Positions 53,373-61,508 of a stretch of DNA of 64,000 nt are shown here, in pieces. The stretch comes from CBFFRJ01 sp965644225 (GTDB taxonomy: Bacteria > Pseudomonadota > Gammaproteobacteria > Enterobacterales > Enterobacteriaceae). The translations under genes and the position numbers were made by a program. The stretch lies in NCBI RefSeq assembly GCF_965644225.1, contig NZ_CBFFRJ010000002.1, forward strand, positions 18,324-82,323, read 5' to 3'. Below the pieces are notes generated by a model. It searched no databases. It saw only the letters and a list, made by a program, of their open reading frames with translations, and was not told the DNA's origin. The stretch's first letter is position 1. Each line of letters starts with the position of its first letter.

Positions 53373-53399
53373 ATCAGGCCTGCCTCGTGCAGGCCTGAT
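53373..53399 (+). other. Hairpin between pcnB and folK
   Basis: An 11-bp perfect stem ATCAGGCCTGC/GCAGGCCTGAT with a CTCGT loop, 11 bases after the pcnB stop and followed by GCTTTATT. It may be a weak terminator or an exonuclease barrier ahead of folK. Confidence 0.6.
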
Positions 53400-53428
53400 G
53401 CTTTATTCTCCCGACTTCAGGAGCCTGC

Positions 53429-53914
53429 ATGTCCCCGACCCTTTGCTATATCGCTATCGGCAGCAACCTCGCCTCGCCGCTGGAACAGGTTAATGCCGCC
53501 CTTGGCGCGCTGGGTGAAATCCCGCAAAACCGCGTGGTTGCAGTCTCATCACTGTACCGTACGCCGCCGCTCGGTCCGCAGGATCAGCCAGATTATCTCA
53601 ATGCCGCCGTGGCGCTGGAGACCACCCTGTCGCCCGGGATCCTGCTGGATAACACCCAACGCATTGAGTTACAGCAAGGCCGCGTGCGCAAGGCAGAGCG
53701 CTGGGGGCCGCGAACGCTGGATCTGGACATCATGTTGTTTGGCGACGACATCATTCAAACCCCGCGCCTGACGGTTCCGCATTACGACATGCATAATCGC
53801 GGCTTTATGCTGTGGCCGCTGTTTGAAATCGCACCTGGCCTGCGCTTCCCCGATGGAACATTGCTCACCGACGCCCTCACACAATGCGGTGCAGACAAAC
53901 CCGCCTTATGGTAA
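53429..53914 (+). CDS. folK: 6-hydroxymethyl-7,8-dihydropterin pyrophosphokinase
   Basis: 161 residues (E. coli 159). It transfers pyrophosphate from ATP to hydroxymethyl-dihydropterin in folate synthesis. The family signature near residues 85-105, GPRTLDLDIMLFG, contains the two magnesium-binding Asp; SSLYRTPPLGPQDQPDY is the flexible loop. AGGAG precedes the ATG. In E. coli K-12 the yad fimbrial genes follow; here panB follows after 118 bases. Confidence 0.96.
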   Translation: MSPTLCYIAIGSNLASPLEQVNAALGALGEIPQNRVVAVSSLYRTPPLGPQDQPDYLNAAVALETTLSPGILLDNTQRIELQQGRVRKAERWGPRTLDLDIMLFGDDIIQTPRLTVPHYDMHNRGFMLWPLFEIAPGLRFPDGTLLTDALTQCGADKPALW

Positions 53915-54032
53915 AACCCTTTTCTGCCGCCGCAGTTGTGATTGCTGTCGAACGATTGCCTAAAATCATTGTTCGTTCCGAATCATACTGCCAGAATGCG
54001 CCAGGATTCGTGTTTAGCCATCAGGAAACGTT

Positions 54033-54827
54033 ATGAAACCAACCACCATCTCCTTGCTGCTTAAATGCAAACAGGAAAAAAAGCGCTTCGCCACCATCAC
54101 GGCCTACGACTACAGCTTTGCAAAGCTGTTTGCTGAAGAAGGCATCAACGTGATGCTGGTTGGCGACTCGTTAGGGATGACGGTACAAGGTCATGATTCC
54201 ACCCTGCCCGTGACGGTAGACGATATCGCCTATCACACCCGTGCCGTACGCCGCGGAGCCCCTGACTGTTTGCTGCTGGCTGACCTGCCGTTTATGGCCT
54301 ACGCCACGCCGGAACAAGCCTTTGAGAACTCGGCGACCGTGATGCGCGCCGGGGCCAATATGGTGAAAATTGAAGGCGGCCGCTGGCTGAGTGAGACGGT
54401 GAAAATGCTTACCGAGCGTGCCGTTCCGGTCTGTGGGCACCTGGGGTTAACCCCGCAGTCCGTCAATATCTTCGGCGGTTACAAAGTGCAGGGTCGTGGC
54501 GAGGATGCCGCACAGACAGTATTTGATGATGCGCTGGCGCTGGAAGCCGCAGGTGCCCAGTTGCTGGTGCTGGAATGTGTGCCGGTTGCGCTGGCAAAAC
54601 GCATCACTGATGCTCTGACGATTCCGGTTATCGGCATTGGCGCCGGTAACGTTACTGATGGCCAGATTCTGGTCATGCATGACGCCTTCGGTATTACCGG
54701 TGGCCATATCCCCAAATTCGCCAAAAACTTCCTCACTGAAGCCGGCGACATGCGCGCCGCCGTGCGTCAGTATGTGACCGATGTTGAGTCCGGTGTCTAT
54801 CCGGGCGCAGAACACAGTTTCCATTAA
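54033..54827 (+). CDS. panB: 3-methyl-2-oxobutanoate hydroxymethyltransferase
   Basis: 264 residues, E. coli length. It makes ketopantoate from ketoisovalerate and methylene-tetrahydrofolate, the first step of pantothenate synthesis. A TIM-barrel of the phosphoenolpyruvate/pyruvate superfamily; VGDSLGMTVQGHDSTLPVT and KIEGG contain the metal and substrate ligands, and HLGLTPQS follows. AGGAAACG precedes the ATG. It is first in panB-panC-panD and lies near folK, a folate gene whose product pathway supplies its cofactor. Confidence 0.97.
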   Translation: MKPTTISLLLKCKQEKKRFATITAYDYSFAKLFAEEGINVMLVGDSLGMTVQGHDSTLPVTVDDIAYHTRAVRRGAPDCLLLADLPFMAYATPEQAFENSATVMRAGANMVKIEGGRWLSETVKMLTERAVPVCGHLGLTPQSVNIFGGYKVQGRGEDAAQTVFDDALALEAAGAQLLVLECVPVALAKRITDALTIPVIGIGAGNVTDGQILVMHDAFGITGGHIPKFAKNFLTEAGDMRAAVRQYVTDVESGVYPGAEHSFH

Positions 54828-54838
54828 GGAGTGTTGTT

Positions 54839-55693
54839 GTGTTGATTATCGAAACGCTGCCGCTGCTGCGCCAGCACATCCGCCGTCTTCGTCAGGAAGG
54901 AAAACGCATTGCGCTGGTTCCAACCATGGGCAACCTGCACGACGGGCATATGACGCTGGTCGACGAAGCGAAAGCCCGCGCAGATGTGGTGGTGGTCAGT
55001 ATTTTCGTCAACCCGATGCAGTTTGATCGTGCTGATGATCTGGCGCGCTACCCACGTACGTTGCAGGAAGATTGTGAAAAACTGAACAAACGCAAAGTGG
55101 ATTTCGTTTTTGCCCCTGCCCCGGCAGACATTTACCCGGCAGGTACGGAGACCCAGACGTTTGTTGATGTTCCCGGCATTTCGACCATGCTCGAAGGGGC
55201 CAGCCGCCCCGGTCATTTCCGCGGCGTTTCCACCATCGTCAGTAAACTGTTTAACCTGGTACAACCTGACGTCGCCTGCTTCGGGCAAAAAGATTATCAG
55301 CAGCTTCAGCTGATTAGCAAAATGGTTGCGGATATGGGTTACGACATTGAGATTGTTGGCGTACCAACCGTGCGCGCCAAAGATGGACTGGCGCTGAGTT
55401 CCCGCAATGGCTATCTCACCGCCGACCAGCGTAAAATCGCCCCGGGCTTAAGCAAAGTCATGAATGCAATGGCCGCTAAACTACGTGCAGGCGATCGCAA
55501 TGCCGACGAGATCGTGACCATTGCCGAACAGGAACTCAACGACGGCGGTTTTCGTGCCGACGATATCCAGATCCGCGATGCCGACACCCTGCTGGCCTTG
55601 TCCGATGACAGCAAACGGGCGGTCATTCTGATGGCTGCATGGCTCGGCCAGGCGCGCTTAATCGACAATATCGTGGTCGAACTGACGCTGTAG
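54839..55693 (+). CDS. panC: Pantothenate synthetase
   Basis: 284 residues (E. coli 283) from a GTG at 54839, with TAAGGAG nine bases before. It joins pantoate and beta-alanine through a pantoyl-adenylate. HIGH-like motif LHDGHM, phosphate loop PTMGN, and KMSKS-like motif SSRNGYL are present. It lies 11 bases after panB. Confidence 0.97.
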   Translation: MLIIETLPLLRQHIRRLRQEGKRIALVPTMGNLHDGHMTLVDEAKARADVVVVSIFVNPMQFDRADDLARYPRTLQEDCEKLNKRKVDFVFAPAPADIYPAGTETQTFVDVPGISTMLEGASRPGHFRGVSTIVSKLFNLVQPDVACFGQKDYQQLQLISKMVADMGYDIEIVGVPTVRAKDGLALSSRNGYLTADQRKIAPGLSKVMNAMAAKLRAGDRNADEIVTIAEQELNDGGFRADDIQIRDADTLLALSDDSKRAVILMAAWLGQARLIDNIVVELTL

Positions 55694-55828
55694 ACTTTGA
55701 TGAAAATTAGGGCAATACTCCAGCTCTGACACTCCCCGTGCCGCAAAAGGCAGGGGGAAAATGGAAGGGTGAATTGCAGGAAGCCGCCCTTTATTTAGCG
55801 TTAATTATCAGTGATAAAGGTCCAATTT

Positions 55829-56209
55829 ATGATTCGCACTATGCTGCAAGGCAAGCTCCATCGCGTCAAAGTTACTCAGGCCGACCTGCACTACGAAGGT
55901 TCCTGCGCCATTGACCAGGATTTCCTTGAGGCGGCCGGTATTCTGGAATACGAAGCCATCGATATTTACAACGTGACCAACGGTAAGCGTTTTTCCACCT
56001 ACGCCATTGCTGGCGAACGCGGCTCACGCATTATTTCGGTTAACGGCGCAGCAGCACACTGTGCTGACGTCGGTGATATTCTGATCATCGCAAGCTACGT
56101 CACCATGCCTGATGAGCAGGCGAGGAGCTGGCAGCCGAAAGTGGCCTATTTTGATGGCGACAACGAAATGAAACGCACCGCTAAAGCGGTACCAGTGCAG
56201 GTGGCCTGA
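55829..56209 (+). CDS. panD: Aspartate 1-decarboxylase (pro-enzyme)
   Basis: 126 residues from the ATG at 55829 after AAAGG. It decarboxylates aspartate to beta-alanine, the co-substrate of PanC. The self-cleavage site is Gly24-Ser25 (HYEGSCA), which produces the pyruvoyl group. In E. coli a gene (yadD/rpnC) lies between panC and panD; here there are only 135 bases with no gene. Confidence 0.97.
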   Translation: MIRTMLQGKLHRVKVTQADLHYEGSCAIDQDFLEAAGILEYEAIDIYNVTNGKRFSTYAIAGERGSRIISVNGAAAHCADVGDILIIASYVTMPDEQARSWQPKVAYFDGDNEMKRTAKAVPVQVA

Positions 56210-56263
56210 GTCACCTTATCGATTCAATCAGGGGGAGAAGGCGTGATCGATGCAGTCAGTCTG

Positions 56264-56355
56264 GACACGGACAGCGCGCAGAAACCGGAGCGTACACGCA
56301 GTACGTGAGGATTTCGAGCACTGCCCGGGTTCAAAATGACAAATAAGATAGCCTT
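56264..56355. repeat. Candidate dispersed intergenic repeat (panD-yadE gap)
   Basis: The stretch from about GGACACGGACAGCGCGCAGA to AAATAAGATAGCC includes an inverted repeat CGTAC-ACGCA-GTACG (56291-56305) and GAGGATTTCGAGCACTGCCC. From memory, very similar sequences occur between genes in many enterobacterial genomes; I cannot name the family with certainty. It lies between convergent panD and yadE stops. Confidence 0.45.
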
Positions 56356-56367
56356 CTACTCCTGATT

Positions 56368-57612
56368 TTATCCCTGAGGCTGATTACTGATTATCCTCGA
56401 CATCTGCTCCAGTGAATCTTCCCGCAAAATATACAACCGCTTGAGCAACATCGGGTTATCCCCCGGTTTCACCTTTCCGCGCACGGTTGTCACCGCCAGA
56501 TGAAATCCTGCGTCTTCTGCCGCCTGTACGGCTTTATCGTTATAGCCGCCAAAGGGATAAGAAAGAAACCACACATGGCTGTTGAACTGAGACAACGCCC
56601 GACGTGAATGCCTGAAATCCATCAGGATATTGTCATAACTTCGACTGAGCAGGATCGGATGCCTGGCATCATCAACCCGATGCAGAAAATGCGTGTGTGA
56701 CTGAAAATCGAACACGTCGGCAATCTCATTAAGTTCTGAGATGCTCATAAACTGTAATGATTTCGGATCCCAGGGCTGAGGGTGGCGTTTAATACGGGAC
56801 GAGATAATAAACGCCGTCGCCTTAAAGCCGTAGGCGTGCAGGAGCGGATACGCGTAGCGGCTGACTGATTTTAAGCCATCATCGAAGGTTATCACCACCG
56901 CACGGGCGGGCAGGTTCATGCGATTACGCACATAACCTTCCAGCTGATACATGCTGAGGGTGGTGTAACCCTGGTCGCGCAGCCAGCTCATCTGGTTGGT
57001 AAAGGCGCGAACCGATGTGGTGGTGGACGTGTGGCGAAAACGGCTGTTCTCTTCATCATGGAGAATATGGTGATAAGTCAGTACCGGGATCCCGTTGTCT
57101 TCCTGCGCATCCAGGCTGCTTATCCACGCGAGACGATCGCCAATACGAATTTGAAACCAGGTCTGATTAAGCCGGTCTTTAAGCTTACTGATAATGGGAT
57201 AGCGCAGATTTGCCGCAAGGGTGCCAAAAGGAGCGCTTTTGTTATCCGCAGCGTTATACATCGGCGTATCCTGCCAGGTTACCAGGTTCTGATTACTGAG
57301 CGGCTTATTAAGATCCCCCAGACTGTCTTCGACCTGTTCATTGCCCCGCAGGGTGCCAAGGTGGCCTTTATCAATCCAGGCTTTACCAAAACCAAAGTTA
57401 AATGCGGAATAATCTTCAACACCTGGCACCACGGCGATAATCTGCCCGGCGCGCACATTGCCAACCGTAATGACCTTGTTGCCGATTTGCCCCCAGATAT
57501 CAGCATCTTCCGTGACCTGCATATAGCGGGCAGGTTCAGGATTATGACTCACAAGTTTTGCTGAGGCAGAGAAGGAAAAACACAACAACAAAATCAGCAT
57601 AAAACTCGGCAT
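56368..57612 (-). CDS. yadE: Polysaccharide deacetylase family protein YadE
   Basis: 414 residues with the ATG at 57612; the start is uncertain, because no start has a good ribosome site, the next ATG is at 57600 and the frame runs to a TTG at 57672. A hydrophobic N-terminal segment ending FSASA looks like a signal peptide, so it is probably secreted to the periplasm. The NodB-like domain starts near ILTYHH-type PVLTYHHIL and VITFDDGL (catalytic and metal Asp), with FQSHTHFLH and SYPFGGYN. Its substrate is not known. Confidence 0.85.
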   Translation of the reverse strand: MPSFMLILLLCFSFSASAKLVSHNPEPARYMQVTEDADIWGQIGNKVITVGNVRAGQIIAVVPGVEDYSAFNFGFGKAWIDKGHLGTLRGNEQVEDSLGDLNKPLSNQNLVTWQDTPMYNAADNKSAPFGTLAANLRYPIISKLKDRLNQTWFQIRIGDRLAWISSLDAQEDNGIPVLTYHHILHDEENSRFRHTSTTTSVRAFTNQMSWLRDQGYTTLSMYQLEGYVRNRMNLPARAVVITFDDGLKSVSRYAYPLLHAYGFKATAFIISSRIKRHPQPWDPKSLQFMSISELNEIADVFDFQSHTHFLHRVDDARHPILLSRSYDNILMDFRHSRRALSQFNSHVWFLSYPFGGYNDKAVQAAEDAGFHLAVTTVRGKVKPGDNPMLLKRLYILREDSLEQMSRIISNQPQG

Positions 57613-57675
57613 CAGACGCACCGGGTGAAGAAAAAACTGGCGGTATTGTAACAAAAGAGAAATGAATACCAATGG

Positions 57676-58116
57676 TTATTTTTCATACAAATCATGAAGT
57701 AAAACAAAGGGAGGATTTTTTTGCTGCTGATGCCAGAGGCTGCTCACCGTCGCCCCGCCCATGGCCACAATCTGGTTGCGAAAATCACTGCTGTTAAGTG
57801 TCGCACGTAACGGATACATCGCCTGCAATAACGGGCTATCGACGCCGGAAATCACCTCGCAATTTTCATGTTTATGGCTCATCAACGCGGCCGCGCGGTA
57901 AGGCGGCGCACCGGTGATATCGGTGAGAAAGACCACTCCGTCGCCGGAATCCGTCTCATGCAGCGCATCGCAAATCATACGGCTGAGCATATTGGTGCTC
58001 AGTCCACGATGAAAATTGACCGCCCGACACTGCACCAACGGCGCGAACTGGCTCTCAAGACTATACAGTAGCTCCTGAGCACGCTCATCATGGCAGGCAA
58101 TAACCCATCCCAGCAT
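57676..58116 (-). CDS. yadI: PTS EIIA component, mannose family (YadI)
   Basis: 146 residues, E. coli length. An EIIA domain of the mannose/sorbose-type phosphotransferase system; the phosphorylated residue should be His9 in VIACHDER. FLTDITGAPPYRAA is the conserved active-site strand. No EIIB, EIIC or EIID gene is nearby, so it is an orphan that may phosphorylate another system or act as a regulator. Confidence 0.9.
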   Translation of the reverse strand: MLGWVIACHDERAQELLYSLESQFAPLVQCRAVNFHRGLSTNMLSRMICDALHETDSGDGVVFLTDITGAPPYRAAALMSHKHENCEVISGVDSPLLQAMYPLRATLNSSDFRNQIVAMGGATVSSLWHQQQKNPPFVLLHDLYEK

Positions 58117-58194
58117 AAGAATCTCCTTAGCAGACAGGCAGTTTAGCTAAGCGATCATCGGCCGTCGGTGACAGATATCATAGATTGAGGGAGC

Positions 58195-58226
58195 AAAAGA
58201 TCCGGCGAGCATGGCTGCCCGCCGGA
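58195..58226 (-). terminator. Terminator after yadH
   Basis: On the minus strand TCCGGCG/CGCCGGA forms a 7-bp stem with a 12-base loop that can pair further, followed by TCTTTTGC. It lies about ten bases after the yadH stop. Confidence 0.6.
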
Positions 58227-58235
58227 AAGAGAAGA

Positions 58236-59006
58236 TTAGCTACGCAGGCCGCGTCCACGCTGGATTAAGTACCAGCACATAAAATAAAACGCGACGATAA
58301 ACACCGCCAGTACGCCGACGGTGGTAAACAGAGGCACATCGGTGATCCCGAGAAAACCAAAACGGAAACCACTGATCATATAAACGATTGGGTTGAGGTG
58401 CGATAACGTCTGCCAGATGGGTGGCAGCAGGGTCAGAGAATAGAACACCCCACCCAGGTAGGTCAGCGGCGTCAGCACAAAAGTCGGGATCAGGCTGATA
58501 TCATCAAAGGTGGTGGCAAACACGGCGTTCAGCAACCCCGCCAGCGAGAACAGGATCGCGGTTAACAGCAGCGTTAATCCGACAAAGAGCCATGAATGTA
58601 CCTGAAACGGGACGAAAAACAGCGAAACCGCGGTGACCAGCACCCCGACACAAATCCCGCGCGCAACCCCGCCACCGACGTAACCAATGATCACGACATG
58701 GGTCGGTACCGGCGCAACCAACAGCTCCTCAATATTACGCTGGAACTTGGCGCTGAAAAATGAGGAAGCGACGTTGGCGTAGGCATTGGTGATCACCGCC
58801 ATCATGATAAGACCGGGCACAATAAACTGCATATAGGTGAAACCATGCATCTCGCCAATCCGTGAACCAATCAGGTTACCAAAGATAATAAAGTACAGCG
58901 TCATGGTGATAACCGGCGGCACCAGGGTCTGGATCCAGATACGCATAAAGCGCTGGATCTCCTTATGCCAGATACTTTTGAGTGCGACCCAATAGAGCTG
59001 CATCAT
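58236..59006 (-). CDS. yadH: ABC-2 type transporter permease YadH
   Basis: 256 residues with six predicted membrane helices, the ABC-2 permease fold used for lipid, polysaccharide or drug export. The conserved C-terminal segment around LTYLGGVFYSLTLLP is the ABC-2 signature. It overlaps yadG by four bases and pairs with it. The substrate is unknown. Confidence 0.93.
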   Translation of the reverse strand: MMQLYWVALKSIWHKEIQRFMRIWIQTLVPPVITMTLYFIIFGNLIGSRIGEMHGFTYMQFIVPGLIMMAVITNAYANVASSFFSAKFQRNIEELLVAPVPTHVVIIGYVGGGVARGICVGVLVTAVSLFFVPFQVHSWLFVGLTLLLTAILFSLAGLLNAVFATTFDDISLIPTFVLTPLTYLGGVFYSLTLLPPIWQTLSHLNPIVYMISGFRFGFLGITDVPLFTTVGVLAVFIVAFYFMCWYLIQRGRGLRS

Positions 59007-59929
59007 GCGCGATCTCCTTTTTTATCGTGAACCAGCGCGACGAACAGCTCTTCCAGACGGTTGGCTTTGTTACGCATACTTAATACCTGAATCCCCTGTG
59101 CGCTTAACTGGCTAAATACGCTGTTGATCCCCTGCTCACGCAGGACTTCCACTTCAAGGGTTGAGGTGTCCACCAGCCGGTAGTTGTAGCCTTCAAGTTT
59201 CGGTAGCGGGCTTTTCAGCGCCAGATCCAGGATGAAGGTTTCAGATTTCAGCTTCGCCAGCAGCGATTTCATGGAGGTGTTTTCCACCAGCTCGCCGCTC
59301 TGGATGATGCCGATATTGCGGCACAGCATTTCCGCTTCTTCCAGGTAGTGAGTGGTCAGAATAATGGTCGTGCCTTTGTCGTTGAGATCTTTAAGAAACC
59401 CCCACATTGAACGACGCAGTTCAATATCCACGCCCGCTGTCGGCTCATCGAGGATAAGCAGTTTAGGTTCATGCATCAGCGCCCTGGCGATCATCAGGCG
59501 ACGTTTCATACCGCCGGATAACATCCGCGCACGTTCACCGCGTTTTTCCCACAGATCGAGCTGTTTGAGATACTTTTCGCTACGTTCCAGTGCCTCTTTA
59601 CGCGCCACGCCGTAGTATCCGGCCTGGTTAACCACGATTTGCTGCACCGTCTCAAACGGGTTGAAATTGAACTCCTGCGGCACAAGTCCAAGCTGACGTT
59701 TGGCGTTGACCACGTCTTTTTCGAGGTCGTAACCAAAGACACTGACGCGGCCAGAGGTTTTATTAACCAACGAACTGATAATACCGATGGTGGTGGATTT
59801 CCCCGCACCGTTAGGGCCCAGAAGGGCGTAAAAATCGCCAGCTTCTACTTTAAGATCAATACCCCGCAGCGCCTGGACGCCGCCTGGATAGTTTTTTTTA
59901 AGCTGCTCAAGCTCCAGTGCAATGGTCAT
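59003..59929 (-). CDS. yadG: ABC transporter ATP-binding protein YadG
   Basis: 308 residues, full length. Walker A GPNGAGKST, Q-loop VPQEF, signature LSGGMKRRLM, Walker B LLILDEPTAGVD and H-loop His in LTTHYLEEAE are intact. The C-terminal extension (about 230-308) is typical of DrrA/CcmA-like export ATPases. It pairs with YadH; the substrate is unknown. It diverges from can. Confidence 0.95.
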   Translation of the reverse strand: MTIALELEQLKKNYPGGVQALRGIDLKVEAGDFYALLGPNGAGKSTTIGIISSLVNKTSGRVSVFGYDLEKDVVNAKRQLGLVPQEFNFNPFETVQQIVVNQAGYYGVARKEALERSEKYLKQLDLWEKRGERARMLSGGMKRRLMIARALMHEPKLLILDEPTAGVDIELRRSMWGFLKDLNDKGTTIILTTHYLEEAEMLCRNIGIIQSGELVENTSMKSLLAKLKSETFILDLALKSPLPKLEGYNYRLVDTSTLEVEVLREQGINSVFSQLSAQGIQVLSMRNKANRLEELFVALVHDKKGDRA

Positions 59930-59968
59930 GAATTTTCACTTACCTTTTTCTTACACTCGAATGTGTGG

Positions 59969-59996
59969 TTGAAAAAAAACGGAGTTGACCTATATT
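59969..59996 (+). promoter_or_regulatory. can promoter candidate
   Basis: TTGAAA (59969-59974), a 16-base spacer and TATATT (59991-59996) give a reasonable sigma-70 promoter, with a start near 60003 and a leader of about 33 bases before the can ATG. Confidence 0.55.
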
Positions 59997-60035
59997 AGCG
60001 CAACGCACTTCTTTAGTTACAGGTCATTAACGTCC

Positions 60036-60698
60036 ATGAAAGACATAGATACACTCATCAGCAACAATGCACTATGGTCAAAAATGCTGGTAGAAGAGGA
60101 TCCTGGATTCTTCGAAACGTTGGCGCAGGCGCAAAAACCGCGCTTTCTATGGATTGGATGTTCTGACAGTCGCGTACCTGCCGAGCGCCTCACCGGTTTA
60201 GAACCGGGTGAGCTTTTTGTTCACCGTAATGTTGCAAACCTGGTCATTCACACCGATCTTAACTGCCTGTCGGTTGTTCAGTACGCGGTCGATGTACTGG
60301 AAGTTGAGCATATTATTATCTGTGGTCACTATGGCTGCGGCGGCGTACAGGCGGCGGTGGAGAACCCGGAGCTGGGTCTTATCAACAACTGGCTGCTGCA
60401 TATCCGCGATATCTGGTTCAAACACAGCTCATTGCTGGGCGAAATGCCGCAGGAGCGTCGTCTGGATACCCTTTGCGAGCTGAATGTGATGGAACAGGTC
60501 TACAACCTGGGCCACTCAACGATTATGCAATCGGCGTGGAAACGCGGCCAGAAAGTGACTATTCACGGCTGGGCATACGGCATTCACGATGGTCTGCTGC
60601 GCAACCTTGATGTGACCGCAACCAACCGCGAAACGCTGGAACAGCGCTATCGCCAGGGTGTGTCGAACCTGAGCAAGAAGCACAGCAACCACAAGTAA
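60036..60698 (+). CDS. can: Beta-class carbonic anhydrase
   Basis: 220 residues from the ATG at 60036, equal to E. coli Can; the frame is open 17 codons upstream across the promoter. It supplies bicarbonate for biosynthesis and is essential in air. Zinc ligands are in CSDSRVPAE (Cys and Asp) and CGHYGCGG (His and Cys). It diverges from yadGH and faces hpt. Confidence 0.96.
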   Translation: MKDIDTLISNNALWSKMLVEEDPGFFETLAQAQKPRFLWIGCSDSRVPAERLTGLEPGELFVHRNVANLVIHTDLNCLSVVQYAVDVLEVEHIIICGHYGCGGVQAAVENPELGLINNWLLHIRDIWFKHSSLLGEMPQERRLDTLCELNVMEQVYNLGHSTIMQSAWKRGQKVTIHGWAYGIHDGLLRNLDVTATNRETLEQRYRQGVSNLSKKHSNHK

Positions 60699-60735
60699 TG
60701 CTGCTGACGCCGGGTACTGCCCGGCCTGCAAAATG

Positions 60736-60760
60736 AAGCCGGGTCAATCCCGGCTTTTTT
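60736..60760 (+). terminator. Terminator between can and hpt
   Basis: An 8-bp stem AAGCCGGG/CCCGGCTT with a TCAAT loop followed by TTTTTT on the plus strand. It serves can and lies just beyond the hpt stop. Confidence 0.9.
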
Positions 60761-60764
60761 GCGC

Positions 60765-61301
60765 TTATTCGTCCAGCATCACCACTTTACCGACGTACGG
60801 CAGGTGACGATAACGCTGAGCGTAGTCAATCCCATAGCCCACCACAAACTCATCAGGGATAGAGAAACCAACAAACTCCACGTCCACGTGCACTTCGCGA
60901 CGCTCGGGCTTATCAAGCAACGTGCAGATGGAGAGTGATTTCGGCTCACGCAGGCTCAGAATTTCACGCACTTTTGACAGCGTATTACCTGAGTCGATAA
61001 TATCTTCGACAATCAAAACGTCTTTGCCACGGATATCTTCATCCAGATCCTTGAGGATCTTAACATCACGGGTTGAAGACATGCCGCTGCCGTAGCTGGA
61101 GGCGGTCATAAAATCGACTTCATGTGACACCTGCACTTCGCGGCATAGATCGGCCATAAACATGAAGGAACCGCGCAGCAGACCCACCAGCACCATTTCG
61201 CTACCGCTGTCTTTGTAACGTTCCGTGATTTGACGACCCAGTTGTGCGATACGCGCTTTGATCTCCGCTTCCGGGATCATCACTTCGACAATATGTTTCA
61301 T
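60765..61301 (-). CDS. hpt: Hypoxanthine phosphoribosyltransferase
   Basis: 178 residues from the ATG at 61301; the frame runs to 61400 across the regulatory region. It salvages hypoxanthine (and guanine weakly) to IMP with PRPP. The PRPP motif VLIVEDIIDSGNTL and the flexible loop ASSYGSGM are present. The Shine-Dalgarno sequence is weak. It diverges from gcd, with a CRP site between. Confidence 0.96.
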   Translation of the reverse strand: MKHIVEVMIPEAEIKARIAQLGRQITERYKDSGSEMVLVGLLRGSFMFMADLCREVQVSHEVDFMTASSYGSGMSSTRDVKILKDLDEDIRGKDVLIVEDIIDSGNTLSKVREILSLREPKSLSICTLLDKPERREVHVDVEFVGFSIPDEFVVGYGIDYAQRYRHLPYVGKVVMLDE

Positions 61302-61432
61302 TTTAAAATAACCATATGATTTAAAAAACAAATCATTCAATACCGGTAACCTGATTCCGGTTATTGAAGCGCAAGGCGTGCAGTATACCAGCAAACGCAT
61401 TTCTGATGCTTATCTGTCGATAAAGCTCATTT

Positions 61433-61448
61433 TGTGATGACGATCACA
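61433..61448. promoter_or_regulatory. CRP-cAMP site in the hpt-gcd divergent region
   Basis: TGTGA-TGACGA-TCACA is a perfect match to the CRP consensus. For gcd it is centred about 33 bases before the start predicted from TATAAT (61461-61466), overlapping the -35 region, so it should repress gcd; for hpt it lies far enough upstream to activate. E. coli gcd is reported to be repressed by cAMP-CRP. Confidence 0.85.
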
Positions 61449-61508
61449 CTTGTTAAATCCTATAATTAATTGCTACTAAAAAATTAACAAATTTAATGGT
61501 GTCTTGTT

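Noticed and set aside
59955..59966. Short palindrome near ACACTCGAATGTGT upstream of can and yadG
   Set aside because: It resembles a half-matched regulatory site, but the spacing and sequence fit no regulator I can name.
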